From positions 1-64,000 of the forward strand of contig NZ_VWMY01000050.1 of the NCBI RefSeq assembly GCF_008905045.1: a stretch of 64,000 nt of DNA, read 5' to 3'. Positions 24,744-32,408 of the stretch are shown here, one piece after another. The position numbers and the translations under genes are program-made. The notes under the pieces are model-generated. The model saw only the letters and a list, made by a program, of their open reading frames with translations, was not told the DNA's origin and ran no database searches. This DNA comes from Streptomyces albicerus (lineage in GTDB: Bacteria; Actinomycetota; Actinomycetes; Streptomycetales; Streptomycetaceae). Numbering within the stretch: position 1 is the stretch's first letter; the number at the start of each line of letters is the position of its first letter.

Positions 24744-25928
24744 GTGAGTGGGCAGCGGCGGTACATCGGGGTGGCCGAGCGGCGGGCTCGGCTCGCGGTC
24801 GGGCAGCGGCTGGCCGGGGCCGCGCGGGCGGGCACGCCGGAGGAGGTCGGGACGTCGCTGGTCGCGTTGCACGGGACGGATCCCGCGAGCGTCTTCCTTG
24901 CCGTGGGCGCGCGGCTCGTGGACGCGACGAAGACCGTGCCGGAGATGGAGCGGGCCCTGTACGAGGACCGGACGCTGGTGCGGATGCACGGCATGCGGCA
25001 CACCGTGTTCGTGTTTCCCACCGAGCTCGTGGCGGTCGTGCACGCGTCCACCGCCATCGCCGTCGCCGCGCGGGCGCGGGCCGCGCTGATCAAGGACATG
25101 GCCAAGGCCGGGGCGCCGGACGCGGAGTGGCTCGCGGAGGTGGAGGCGTCCGCGCTGGCCGCGCTGGCCCGGCGGGGCGAGGCGACCGCGGTGGAACTGG
25201 CGCAGGACGAGCCCCGGTTGAGGGAGCAGTTCGTGTACGCGGCGGGGAAGAGCTACGAGGGCGTGCATACCGTCTCGGCGCGGCTGTTGCGGGTGCTGGG
25301 GGCAGAGGGGCGGGTAGTGCGGGGGCGGCCGTTGGGGTCGTGGACGTCCACGCAGTTCCGGTGGGCGGTGGCTCCTCCGAGTGCCGAACTGCCGGTCGCC
25401 GAGGCTCAGGCGGAGCTGGTGCGGCGGTGGCTGGCCGCGTGCGGGCCGGCCACGGAGGCAGATCTGAAGTGGTGGACGGGCTGGAAGGTCAGCGATGTGC
25501 GTGCCGCCCTGAGCGCGGTCGGAGCGGTGGCCGTGTCGGTCGACGAGGGCGTGGGGTACGTGCTCGCCGACGCGGTGGAGCCCGTCGCGGCCGGCGAGCC
25601 GTGGGCCGCGCTGCTGCCCGGCCTTGATCCGACGGCCATGGGATGGCGGGAGCGGGACTGGTACTGCCCGGCCGAGCTGCGATCCGCGCTCTTCGACCGC
25701 AGCGGGAACATCGGGCCGACGGTGTGGTGGGACGGCCGGGTCGTCGGCGGATGGGCCCAGCGCCCCGACGGCGAGATCGCCTGGCGGTTGCTGGACGCCG
25801 AGGGCGTGGGCCGCGAGGCACGGGACGCGATCGAGGCGGAGGCCGCGCGGCTGCACGCCTGGGTGGGCCCGACCCGGGTCACCCCGCGCTTCCGGACGCC
25901 CCTGGAACGGGAGTTGGCGTCCGGCTGA
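24744..25928 (+). CDS. Winged helix DNA-binding domain protein (HTH_42/AlkZ-like)
   Basis: 394 residues from GTG 24744 (GGGGTGGTGG upstream). The pattern ARLAVGQRLAGAARAGTPEEVGTSLVALHGTDPASVFLAVGAR, then EDRTLVRMHGMRHTVFVFP, and late FDRSGNIGPTVWWDGRVVGGWAQRPDGEIAWRLL belongs to the winged-helix family PF06224, whose studied members (AlkZ, AlkX) are DNA glycosylases that unhook interstrand crosslinks or remove alkylated bases. AlkZ uses a Q-x-Q/D-type motif I cannot place with certainty here, so DNA repair is a family-based suggestion. Confidence 0.85.
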   Translation: MSGQRRYIGVAERRARLAVGQRLAGAARAGTPEEVGTSLVALHGTDPASVFLAVGARLVDATKTVPEMERALYEDRTLVRMHGMRHTVFVFPTELVAVVHASTAIAVAARARAALIKDMAKAGAPDAEWLAEVEASALAALARRGEATAVELAQDEPRLREQFVYAAGKSYEGVHTVSARLLRVLGAEGRVVRGRPLGSWTSTQFRWAVAPPSAELPVAEAQAELVRRWLAACGPATEADLKWWTGWKVSDVRAALSAVGAVAVSVDEGVGYVLADAVEPVAAGEPWAALLPGLDPTAMGWRERDWYCPAELRSALFDRSGNIGPTVWWDGRVVGGWAQRPDGEIAWRLLDAEGVGREARDAIEAEAARLHAWVGPTRVTPRFRTPLERELASG

Positions 25929-25971
25929 CGGCGAGACTCCGTCAACTCACCGTCGGGCTCAGGCTACGAAC

Positions 25972-26010
25972 CCGGTGCGCCGCCCGCCCAGGAACCGGGC
26001 GACGCACCGG
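25972..26010. terminator. Bidirectional terminator
   Basis: CCGGTGCG and CGCCCG (25972-25986) pair with CGGGCG and CGCACCGG (25996-26010), one mismatch, 9-nt loop, in the convergent gap between the winged-helix gene and the small minus-strand gene. Confidence 0.82.
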
Positions 26011-26020
26011 ACACAGGCTC

Positions 26021-26329
26021 TCAGCGGGCGTACCTCATCAGGGCCCGGACCATGTGGCACGTCGTGTCCGACGGCGGGTGGACGCCTATGAGTTCGGCCG
26101 TGCTGCGGATCGTCTCGTTCCGGGCCTGGTTCGGCACGTAGACACCGGAGTCGAGGAGGGCGATGGCGAGCCGCATCGCCTTGAGGCGGCGGTTGTGCGT
26201 GATGTACCAGTCGCGCGGACGCCCCGGCGGCAACGGGCGCTTCTCGACGGGCTCGTACGGCCGGTCGAGCAGAACCGCCCTCTTGGATGTGGACTGGGTG
26301 GGCAGCGGGCTGAGTGCGGCAGCGGGCAC
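26021..26329 (-). CDS. Small conserved hypothetical protein
   Basis: 102 residues. GTG 26329 is preferred because AGGAGG ends 6 nt before it; ATG 26335 directly abuts that site. The sequence has a basic middle (RPRDWYITHNRRLKAMRLAIALLDSGVYVP) and a C-terminus with NETIRSTAELIGVHPPSDTTCHMVRALMRY that looks like a small helical domain. No signal peptide or membrane helix. I do not recognise a function, though similar short proteins are common in Streptomyces. Confidence 0.7.
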   Translation of the reverse strand: MPAAALSPLPTQSTSKRAVLLDRPYEPVEKRPLPPGRPRDWYITHNRRLKAMRLAIALLDSGVYVPNQARNETIRSTAELIGVHPPSDTTCHMVRALMRYAR

Positions 26330-26494
26330 AGGCATCCTCCTGTCGCGGTCAGGGAACCGTCCGGCGTCTCCGGCGGCACCCTCGAACACTGCTTCTATTC
26401 TACTGCCGCCCACTGACAATCGCCCCTGGCCAGAAGGGTTTTGGGCGGTGCCGTGACGGGTGTGCGGCACGGTGTTTCGCGTACCTTGTGCGGC

Positions 26495-26863
26495 ATGGAG
26501 ATCTGGATCAATCCGGCCTGTTCGAAGTGCCGCGGCGCCATCAAGCTGCTGGACGAGGAGGGGGCCGCGTACACGGTTCGGCGGTACCTCGAGGACGTGC
26601 CCAGTGAGGGCGAGATCCGGGAGGTGCTGGAGCGGCTGGGGCTCGAGCCCTGGGACATCACCCGGACCCAGGAGGCCGTGGCGAAGGAGCTGGGGATGAA
26701 GGAGTGGGCCCGGGACGCCGGTTCGCGGGAGCGATGGGTCAGGGCGCTGGCCGAACACCCTCGACTCATCCAGCGGCCGATCATCACCGCGGAGGACGGG
26801 ACCGCCGTCGTGGCACGTACGGACGAGGCCGTGCGGGATGCCTTGGGGCGACAGCCCACATAG
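26495..26863 (+). CDS. ArsC/Spx-family thioredoxin-fold protein
   Basis: 122 residues. Starts MEIWINPACSKCRGAIKLLDE: Cys9 and Cys12 form a CXXC with Arg13, then a thioredoxin-like fold with YLEDVPSEGEIREVLERLGLEPWDI, and the family's late IQRPIITAEDGTAVVARTDEAV. Annotated arsenate reductases of the ArsC/YffB type reduce arsenate with thiol cofactors; many paralogues act on other substrates. There is no arsB/arsR neighbour, so an arsenic role is uncertain. The start follows a short leader without a strong ribosome-binding site. Confidence 0.9.
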   Translation: MEIWINPACSKCRGAIKLLDEEGAAYTVRRYLEDVPSEGEIREVLERLGLEPWDITRTQEAVAKELGMKEWARDAGSRERWVRALAEHPRLIQRPIITAEDGTAVVARTDEAVRDALGRQPT

Positions 26864-27000
26864 CCCGCAACCCCGTAAAGCCCGCATAGCTATATGGCTC
26901 GTATAGCCCCGATGATCTCGATAGCCCCTGTAGTTCCGGTAGTTGATGGTTTGTCGGGTGATGGGATCGGGGGCCTCTCCCGCTGTTACCCTCCGCCGCC

Positions 27001-27828
27001 ATGAGCTTCGGTGATCAAGGAATGTCGTACGGGCCGCCCGATCCCTACGCCCAGTGGGTGGCCGAGCGGGAACGGATACGCAGGAGACGGCGGATCCGGT
27101 TCGCGGCCGCGAGCGCGGCGGGAGGTGTGCTCGTGGCGACGGTCGTGGCCGGGGCCGCCGTGCTGTACGCGGACGGGGACGAGAAGGAGGCCGGGGCGGC
27201 GGGGGCTCCGGTGCCCAGCACCACCTCCAGTGAGCCCGTTCCGTCCTCCCGTCGGCCCGTCCCGTCCGTGGTCATCGAGTCGCCGTCCGGGGCGCCTTCC
27301 TCGTTGCCCTCGCTGCTCAAGCGGCCCATCGTGACGCCGGAGCAGGCCTTCCCGGAGAAGGACGTACGGCTGGCGGACGGGACCGCGTACGAGCGGGTGG
27401 ACCTGGCCACCACCACCGACTGCGCCCACGGGATGTCGGTCCAGCTCGCCGAACTCATCGAACAGGGCGAGGAATGCGCCCAGTTGACCTCCGCGCTGTT
27501 CACCGACGCCGAGCGGCGTTCACAGGTGACGGTCACCGTGCTGAGCTTCCGGAAGGTGGAGGACGCCTCGCGGGTGTTCGCGATGGCCTCCATGGATCCG
27601 GTGACGTATCAGGTGGTCTCGCTCGATCCGCCGCCGGAGGCGGGGATGCCGACCGTGCCGCCGGGTTCGGCCGGGGTGTTCCGGCGACTGATGACCGTAC
27701 GGTCCGTCGTCTTCGCCAACGGGCAGTGGGGCGACGGCGCGGAGACGGACGAGGCGGCCATCACCAAGCAGACGACAGACCTGCTCGAATACGTCAACAA
27801 GAGGGTCGTGGCACGCGAGGACGGTTAG
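27001..27828 (+). CDS. Single-pass membrane protein with extracytoplasmic domain, hypothetical
   Basis: 275 residues. A cytoplasmic 38-residue start with a dense basic cluster (ERIRRRRRIRF) precedes one helix (AAASAAGGVLVATVVAGAAVLY, about 40-60), then a Ser/Pro-rich spacer and an extracytoplasmic domain from about 110 (FPEKDVRLADGTAYERVDLATTTDCAHGMSVQLAELI, CAQLTSALFTDAERRSQVTVTVLSFRKVEDASRVFAMAS). Two Cys may form a disulfide. Similar Streptomyces proteins exist but no function is known to me. The 137-bp gap before it is unusually A/T-containing for this region. Confidence 0.8.
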   Translation: MSFGDQGMSYGPPDPYAQWVAERERIRRRRRIRFAAASAAGGVLVATVVAGAAVLYADGDEKEAGAAGAPVPSTTSSEPVPSSRRPVPSVVIESPSGAPSSLPSLLKRPIVTPEQAFPEKDVRLADGTAYERVDLATTTDCAHGMSVQLAELIEQGEECAQLTSALFTDAERRSQVTVTVLSFRKVEDASRVFAMASMDPVTYQVVSLDPPPEAGMPTVPPGSAGVFRRLMTVRSVVFANGQWGDGAETDEAAITKQTTDLLEYVNKRVVAREDG

Positions 27829-27868
27829 GGCGGAGGGCTGAGAATCCCTCAACTCCCGTGTGATCTAC

Positions 27869-27903
27869 GTTACTTAAGTGACTCGCGTGAACTGCTGAGT
27901 AAC
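27869..27903. promoter_or_regulatory. Candidate operator before the secreted gene at 27972
   Basis: GTTACT at 27869 and AGTAAC at 27898 form an inverted repeat; GTTACTTAAGTGAC inside it is itself nearly palindromic. It sits about 70 bp before the start codon. The binding protein is unknown. Confidence 0.35.
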
Positions 27904-27971
27904 TCTGTTCGGTATCTCGTACATAGCGGCGTACGGCCGCCGACAGGGGCGGCCGGGGACAGGAGCCGTAC

Positions 27972-28652
27972 ATGTCACGCAGGAGAACCCTCGGCCCGAA
28001 GAAGAAGCTCGCGCTGCTGGTGAGCGCCGCGGCGGTGGCCGGTGGCGGGGCCTTCGCCCTGGCCACCACCTCGAACGCGGCGCCCACCGCACAGTCCTCG
28101 GTGGTCTGCGACGGACTGGCCACCGCGCTCGGGAACAACGAGAAGTTCATCGAGGGGCAGCGCGCCAACCCGGACGCGCAGTCTGAGGCGCGGATCGCCA
28201 ACCGGGAGGCGGTGATCGCCCAGATCAAGGTGCAGCAGGAAGCGTCCGGGTGCGAGGTCGGCGAGTCGTCGCAGGCAGGGGCGCCTCAGGGGGCGCCCGC
28301 CGGGTCCGCCGCGCCTGCCGATCCCGCCGATCCTGCCGGGCAGCCTTCGCAGAGTGCGTCGGCCCCTGCCGGCGAGGACGGCGGCGGTGACGCCGGCGCC
28401 GCCGGCGAGCAGGTCTGCAACGGTTCCACGGTCACCCTCTCCGGCGAGGACGGCGCCCCGGCCGCGTCCAGCAACCAGTTCCCGGCCGGCACGAAGCTCA
28501 AGGTCACGAACCTGGACAACAACAAGTCCACGACCGTCGAGGTCACCTCGGTCTCCGGCAGCTGTGCGCTCCTGAACAACGCGGCGTTCGAGCAGGTCCG
28601 CGAGCCCGGGAAGTTCCTGATCCGCAAGGCCCTTATCGAGAAGGTGGGCTGA
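27972..28652 (+). CDS. Secreted protein with helical Cys-bracketed region and barwin/RlpA-like domain
   Basis: 226 residues. Signal peptide: MSRRRTLGPKKKLALLVSAAAVAGGGAFAL with cleavage likely near residue 36 (SNAA). Residues about 44-95 are helical and framed by Cys (VVCDGL; SGCEVG). A Gly/Ala/Pro/Ser linker with repeated short units follows (PADPADPAGQ). The C-terminal 75 residues (QVCNGSTVTL, SNQFPAGTKLKVTNLDNNKSTTVEV, GSCALLNNAAFEQV) resemble the double-psi beta-barrel of RlpA and expansin-like proteins, but the catalytic Asp of lytic RlpA is not obvious. Likely a secreted wall-binding protein; role inferred only from fold. Confidence 0.8.
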   Translation: MSRRRTLGPKKKLALLVSAAAVAGGGAFALATTSNAAPTAQSSVVCDGLATALGNNEKFIEGQRANPDAQSEARIANREAVIAQIKVQQEASGCEVGESSQAGAPQGAPAGSAAPADPADPAGQPSQSASAPAGEDGGGDAGAAGEQVCNGSTVTLSGEDGAPAASSNQFPAGTKLKVTNLDNNKSTTVEVTSVSGSCALLNNAAFEQVREPGKFLIRKALIEKVG

Positions 28653-28734
28653 CGGGACTCGCCGGCGGCAGGGTGGCGGCGCGCGCCGCCACCCGTCGCG
28701 CGCGCGGGAAACGCAGGGGTGGGGCCGAGGGCAG

Positions 28735-28782
28735 GGGCAGGGCCATGGGCAGGGCTATGGGCAGGGCCATGGGCAGGGCCAT
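28735..28782 (+). repeat. 12-bp tandem repeat upstream of glnII
   Basis: Four copies of GGGCAGGGCCAT, one with a single change, followed by a degenerate fifth. They lie in the 436-bp gap 28653-29088, which otherwise shows only the GlnR-type box. A short open frame through the repeat reads repeated RAMG and is judged not a gene. Confidence 0.85.
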
Positions 28783-28947
28783 AGGCAGGATGGCCGTTTG
28801 CCCGCGTGACCGTTTTGACCGCGCGTGCGAAACCCATCGCATACGAGGGTTCGGCGGGCGGAGGAGCGGCGGGCGCAGTCCGGTGTTCGCGTGCGGGACG
28901 CGGCGCACGAACGCTCTCAGCGAGTGAGTCGCAGCACAGAGGCACCA

Positions 28948-28987
28948 GGTAACACGGGGTTCACATTCGAGCAATGATCGGGAAATC
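28948..28987 (+). promoter_or_regulatory. GlnR-type box upstream of glnII
   Basis: GGTAAC, TTCAC, GCAAT and GAAATC occupy the same spacing as the four half-sites upstream of glnA (40 bp in all), but the two inner half-sites are weaker. About 100 bp before the glnII start. Confidence 0.62.
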
Positions 28988-29088
28988 GCCTGTTGGCAGG
29001 CTGCCCGGTATCCCCGGCGGCGCCCCAGTGCCGCAGCGCCGCAGCACCCGCAAGTGCGCCTAGAGACCCACCCCGAAGGATGAGGCCC

Positions 29089-30117
29089 GTGACCTTCAAG
29101 GCTGAGTACATCTGGATCGACGGCACCGAGCCGACGGCCAAGCTCCGTTCGAAGACGAAGATACTGGGCGACGACGCCAAGGGTGCCGAGCTGCCGATCT
29201 GGGGCTTCGACGGGTCCTCCACGAACCAGGCCGAGGGTCACGCCTCCGACCGCGTGCTCAAGCCGGTCGCCACCTACCCGGACCCGATCCGCGGCGGCGA
29301 CGACGTGCTCGTCATGTGCGAGGTCCTCAACATCGACATGACGCCGCACGAGTCCAACACGCGGGCCGCGCTCACCGAGGTTTCGGACAAGTTCGCCGCG
29401 CAGGAGCCGATCTTCGGCATCGAGCAGGAGTACACCTTCTTCAAGGGCTCGCGCCCGCTCGGCTTCCCCGAGGGCGGCTTCCCGGCCGCGCAGGGCGGCT
29501 ACTACTGCGGCGTCGGCTCGGACGAGATCTTCGGCCGTGACATCGTCGAGGCGCACCTCGAGAACTGCCTCAAGGCGGGGCTGGCCATCTCCGGCATCAA
29601 CGCCGAGGTCATGCCCGGCCAGTGGGAGTTCCAGGTCGGCCCGGTCTCGCCGCTGGAGGTCTCCGACCAGCTGTGGGTGGCCCGCTGGCTGCTGTACCGC
29701 ACCGCCGAGGACTTCGGCGTCTCCGCGACGCTGGACCCGAAGCCGGTGAAGGGCGACTGGAACGGCGCCGGTGCGCACACCAACTTCTCCACGAAGGCGA
29801 TGCGCGAGCGCTACGACGCGATCATCACCGCGTGCGAGTCGCTGGGTGAGGGCTCCAAGCCCATGGACCACGTCAAGAACTACGGCGCCGGTATCGACGA
29901 CCGGCTGACCGGTCTGCACGAGACCGCGCCGTGGAACGAGTACTCCTACGGTGTCTCCAACCGTGGCGCCTCGGTGCGTATCCCCTGGCAGGTCGAGAAG
30001 GACGGCAAGGGCTACATCGAGGACCGGCGGCCCAACGCCAACGTCGACCCGTACGTGGTGACGCGTCTGCTTGTCGACACGTGCTGCTCCGCGCTGGAGA
30101 AGGCCGGGCAGGTCTGA
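29089..30117 (+). CDS. glnII: Glutamine synthetase type II
   Basis: 342 residues from GTG 29089, chosen because GAAGGATGAGG lies at proper distance and the product then starts MTFKAEYIWIDG like known GlnII; ATG 29080 lies inside the ribosome-binding site. Octameric-type, eukaryote-like enzyme found in Streptomyces, Frankia and rhizobia. Blocks: LPIWGFDGSSTNQAEG, EPIFGIEQEYTFF, NAEVMPGQWEFQVGP, WNGAGAHTNFSTKAMR, NRGASVRIPW. It lacks the GSI adenylylation loop, so glnE should not act on it; a GlnR-type box sits upstream. Heat-labile in characterised species. Confidence 0.97.
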   Translation: MTFKAEYIWIDGTEPTAKLRSKTKILGDDAKGAELPIWGFDGSSTNQAEGHASDRVLKPVATYPDPIRGGDDVLVMCEVLNIDMTPHESNTRAALTEVSDKFAAQEPIFGIEQEYTFFKGSRPLGFPEGGFPAAQGGYYCGVGSDEIFGRDIVEAHLENCLKAGLAISGINAEVMPGQWEFQVGPVSPLEVSDQLWVARWLLYRTAEDFGVSATLDPKPVKGDWNGAGAHTNFSTKAMRERYDAIITACESLGEGSKPMDHVKNYGAGIDDRLTGLHETAPWNEYSYGVSNRGASVRIPWQVEKDGKGYIEDRRPNANVDPYVVTRLLVDTCCSALEKAGQV

Positions 30118-30134
30118 GCTTTCGGTTCTTTGTG

Positions 30135-30167
30135 AAGGGGCGTCCACCGAGTCGGTGGGCGCCCCTT
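30135..30167 (+). terminator. glnII terminator
   Basis: Stem AAGGGGCG(T)CCACC with GGTGG(G)CGCCCCTT around a small loop, starting 18 bp after the stop codon. Confidence 0.88.
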
Positions 30168-30201
30168 CCGCGTGTGCTTGGGTGCGGTGTCGGGTGCGGT
30201 G

Positions 30202-30252
30202 GCGGGTGCGGGTCGGTGGGGGCTTGTCGCGCAGTTCCCCGCGCCCCTTGGG
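30202..30252 (-). repeat. Dispersed intergenic repeat, copy 8
   Basis: Minus-strand copy with GGGGGCTTGTCGCGCAGTTC followed by CCCGCGCCCCTTGGG; the hairpin head is decayed. Confidence 0.85.
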
Positions 30253-30449
30253 TTCGTGGTGGGGCGGGGACGCGCCGGGACATCCGAGCTTGCTCTGTTG
30301 GAAGTCGGGTGGGCCGGGAGGCGCGGCGCTCGCACGTCCCGGCGCGTCCCCTCACGCCGGAGGGCGGCTGCGGGACGGTGGGTGGCTGGTGCGTATCAAC
30401 TGCCGAGAAGGTGCGGTTGCGTCCTGGTGTCGTCTGCTTCAATGGGGGC

Positions 30450-30572
30450 ATGGCCAGCTTTCAGGAGTGCATCGCGACGGGTCGTCATGACCTTGAGCCC
30501 TTCTGGCCTTCCCGTCAGCACCATGACTTCGACCGGGTGTGTTGTCGCGCGATGAACGCGCCGGCCCTTTAA
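30450..30572 (+). CDS. Possible 40-residue leader or small protein
   Basis: ATG 30450 to TAA 30572. Reads MASFQECIATGRHDLEPFWP, then SRQHHDFDRVCCRAMNAPAL. It ends 82 bp before the OmpR-type gene. The HHDFDRVCCR segment recalls the short Cys-containing leader peptides (pattern H-x-D-x-x-R-V) seen before some actinobacterial genes. GGGGG precedes the ATG too closely for an ideal ribosome-binding site, so translation is unproven. The rest of 30118-30654 holds the glnII terminator and repeat copy 8. Confidence 0.45.
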   Translation: MASFQECIATGRHDLEPFWPSRQHHDFDRVCCRAMNAPAL

Positions 30573-30654
30573 AGCCGTACATCCCGGCCTTCGGCCAGCG
30601 CGCACGACGTACGTCCCTCGACGACGACTTCTCGCGCGAAAGAGCTGACCTCAT

Positions 30655-31209
30655 ATGGCGAACAATCGTTCACTCTCGTCCGTCGCTGCCGCCCGGTCCA
30701 CGGATTCGGCGCGCCATCGGCTGCGTGCCGTCGACCGGGATGAGGTGGTCGACGTGACGGATCTCCTGCCGCCGGGCGCTACCTGGCTGCCCGCTCCCCA
30801 GCACGCCCTGCCTACGCTTCCCGGCCGGCCCCCGATGATCGGGTACTTGGTCCTCGTACCGGCCGACGAGCCGTCCCTGCTGCCGGTCGCGGAGCCGGGA
30901 GAACCGGAGGACGCCGACTCCCTCGTACGCGTCGACACCGTGCGGCGCACCGCCGAGGTGGACGGGCGGCCGCTCGACCTCACCTACCTGGAGTTCGAGC
31001 TGCTCGCGCACCTCGTGGCGCATCCTCATCGGGTGCACACCCGCGACCAGCTGGTCACCACGGTGTGGGGCTACGGGCATGTGGGCGACGGGCGCACCGT
31101 CGACGTCCACATCGCCCGGTTGCGCCGCAAGCTCGGCGCTGAGCACCGGGACGCGATCCGGACGGTGCGGCGGGTCGGTTACAAGTACGCGCCGCCGACC
31201 GGGAGTTGA
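30655..31209 (+). CDS. OmpR-type winged-helix DNA-binding protein without a receiver domain
   Basis: 184 residues. The C-terminal half is a clear Trans_reg_C domain: RTAEVDGRPLDLTYLEFELLAHLVAHPHRVHTRDQLVTTVWGYGHVGDGRTVDVHIARLRRKLG, ending RVGYKYAPP. The N-terminal 95 residues lack receiver-domain motifs (no Asp pair, no phospho-Asp, no Lys) and contain Val/Leu/Pro-rich text ending in IGYLVLVPADEPSLLPVAEPG, as in actinobacterial orphan winged-helix regulators. So regulation is probably not by a cognate kinase. Targets unknown. A 40-codon ORF precedes it. Confidence 0.88.
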   Translation: MANNRSLSSVAAARSTDSARHRLRAVDRDEVVDVTDLLPPGATWLPAPQHALPTLPGRPPMIGYLVLVPADEPSLLPVAEPGEPEDADSLVRVDTVRRTAEVDGRPLDLTYLEFELLAHLVAHPHRVHTRDQLVTTVWGYGHVGDGRTVDVHIARLRRKLGAEHRDAIRTVRRVGYKYAPPTGS

Positions 31210-31322
31210 CGCCGGTCGCGCGCCGCTGAATCCCGTCGCACGGATTCGCCCGACGGCGGAACGGTTTGCCTGGCAGCAGATTCCCGTTCCGCCGCGCGGG
31301 CATTCCGGGCAGAGTCACCCGC

Positions 31323-32321
31323 ATGAGACTTCTGATGCTGGGTGGTACGGAGTTCGTGGGCCGGGCAGTCGTGGAGGCGGCGCTCGCCCGCGGCTGGGAT
31401 GTGACCGTCTTCCACCGGGGGCGGCATGAGCCTGTGGAGGGGGTGCGGTCACTGCACGGCGACCGCAACGCGCCCGACGGGCTGGCGGCGCTGGCCGGGA
31501 CCGGGGACGAGTGGGACGTCGTCGTCGACACCTGGTCGGCGGCGCCCCGGGCCGTGCGGGACGCCGCGCGGCTGTTGAGGGACCGGGTCCGGCGGTATGT
31601 GTACGTGTCGAGCTGCTCCGTGTACGCGTGGCCGCCGGCCGCCGGCTACACCGAGGACGCTCCGCCCGTGGAGGGCGCGTCGGCCGACGCGGAGCAGACC
31701 GACTACGCGCGGGACAAGCGCGGCGGCGAGCTGGCCGTGCTCGACGCGTTCGGCGAGGAGCGGTCGGTGCTCGTACGGTCCGGGCTGATCCTCGGGCCGT
31801 ACGAGAACATCGGGCGTCTGCCGTGGTGGCTGGGACGGGCGGCCCGCGGCGGGCCCGTCCTGGCACCCGGCCCCCGGGATCTTCCGCTGCAGTACGTCGA
31901 TGTCCGGGACCTCGCCGAGTGGGTGCTCCAGGGCGTGGACCGGGAGGTGAGCGGGGCGTACAACCTCGTCAGTCCGCGGGGGCATACGACGATGGGGGCG
32001 CTGCTCGACGAGTGCGTCCGGGTCACGGGTGACCGGGCGGAGCTCCGGTGGACCGACCCGGACGTGGTTCTGGAGGCCGGGATCGAGCCCTGGACGCAGC
32101 TTCCCGTGTGGGTACCGCCGGGGAGCGAGCTGCACGGGGCCCTGCACGGCGCGGACGTCTCGCGGGCCGTGGCGGCGGGGCTCCGGTGCCGCTCCGTGTC
32201 CGAGACCGTGGCCGACACCTGGAGCTGGCTCCAGGGCATCGGCGGTACGGCTCCGCAGCGGCCCGACCGCCCGGTGGTCGGGCTCGACCCCGCCGTGGAG
32301 GCGAAGGTCCTGGGCGGCTGA
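31323..32321 (+). CDS. NAD-dependent epimerase/dehydratase
   Basis: 332 residues. Extended SDR with the start MRLLMLGGTEFVGRAVVEAAL (GGTxFVGR variant of GxxGxxG), HGDRNAPDGLAAL, VVVDTWS, VYVSSCSVYAW, the active-site Tyr-Lys in DYARDKRGGELAVL, RSGLILGPYENIGRLPWWLGRA, LQYVDVRDLAEWVLQ. This subgroup resembles plastid CSP41-like and isoflavone-reductase-like NAD-binding proteins. Substrate not known. Followed by a GGGGGTGG/CCACCCCC hairpin. Confidence 0.9.
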   Translation: MRLLMLGGTEFVGRAVVEAALARGWDVTVFHRGRHEPVEGVRSLHGDRNAPDGLAALAGTGDEWDVVVDTWSAAPRAVRDAARLLRDRVRRYVYVSSCSVYAWPPAAGYTEDAPPVEGASADAEQTDYARDKRGGELAVLDAFGEERSVLVRSGLILGPYENIGRLPWWLGRAARGGPVLAPGPRDLPLQYVDVRDLAEWVLQGVDREVSGAYNLVSPRGHTTMGALLDECVRVTGDRAELRWTDPDVVLEAGIEPWTQLPVWVPPGSELHGALHGADVSRAVAAGLRCRSVSETVADTWSWLQGIGGTAPQRPDRPVVGLDPAVEAKVLGG

Positions 32322-32328
32322 GTTCGGT

Positions 32329-32353
32329 GGGGGGTGGCACTGGCACCACCCCC
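32329..32353 (+). terminator. Hairpin after the epimerase gene
   Basis: GGGGGTGG (32330-32337) pairs with CCACCCCC (32346-32353), with a short loop; 8 bp after the stop codon and before the kinase gene. Confidence 0.6.
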
Positions 32354-32408
32354 GTCCCGGTGGCTCGGCCCCGTGACCCACGGCGGCCGGTTCGGCGAGA
32401 CTGAGCGC

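Noticed and set aside
26330..26887. N-terminal extension of the small minus-strand gene to 26887
   Set aside because: The extension is antisense to the ArsC-like gene; the ribosome-binding site supports GTG 26329.
28673..28927. 84-codon frame with repeated RAMG
   Set aside because: Produced by the 12-bp tandem repeat; no ribosome-binding site, and composition unlike neighbouring genes.
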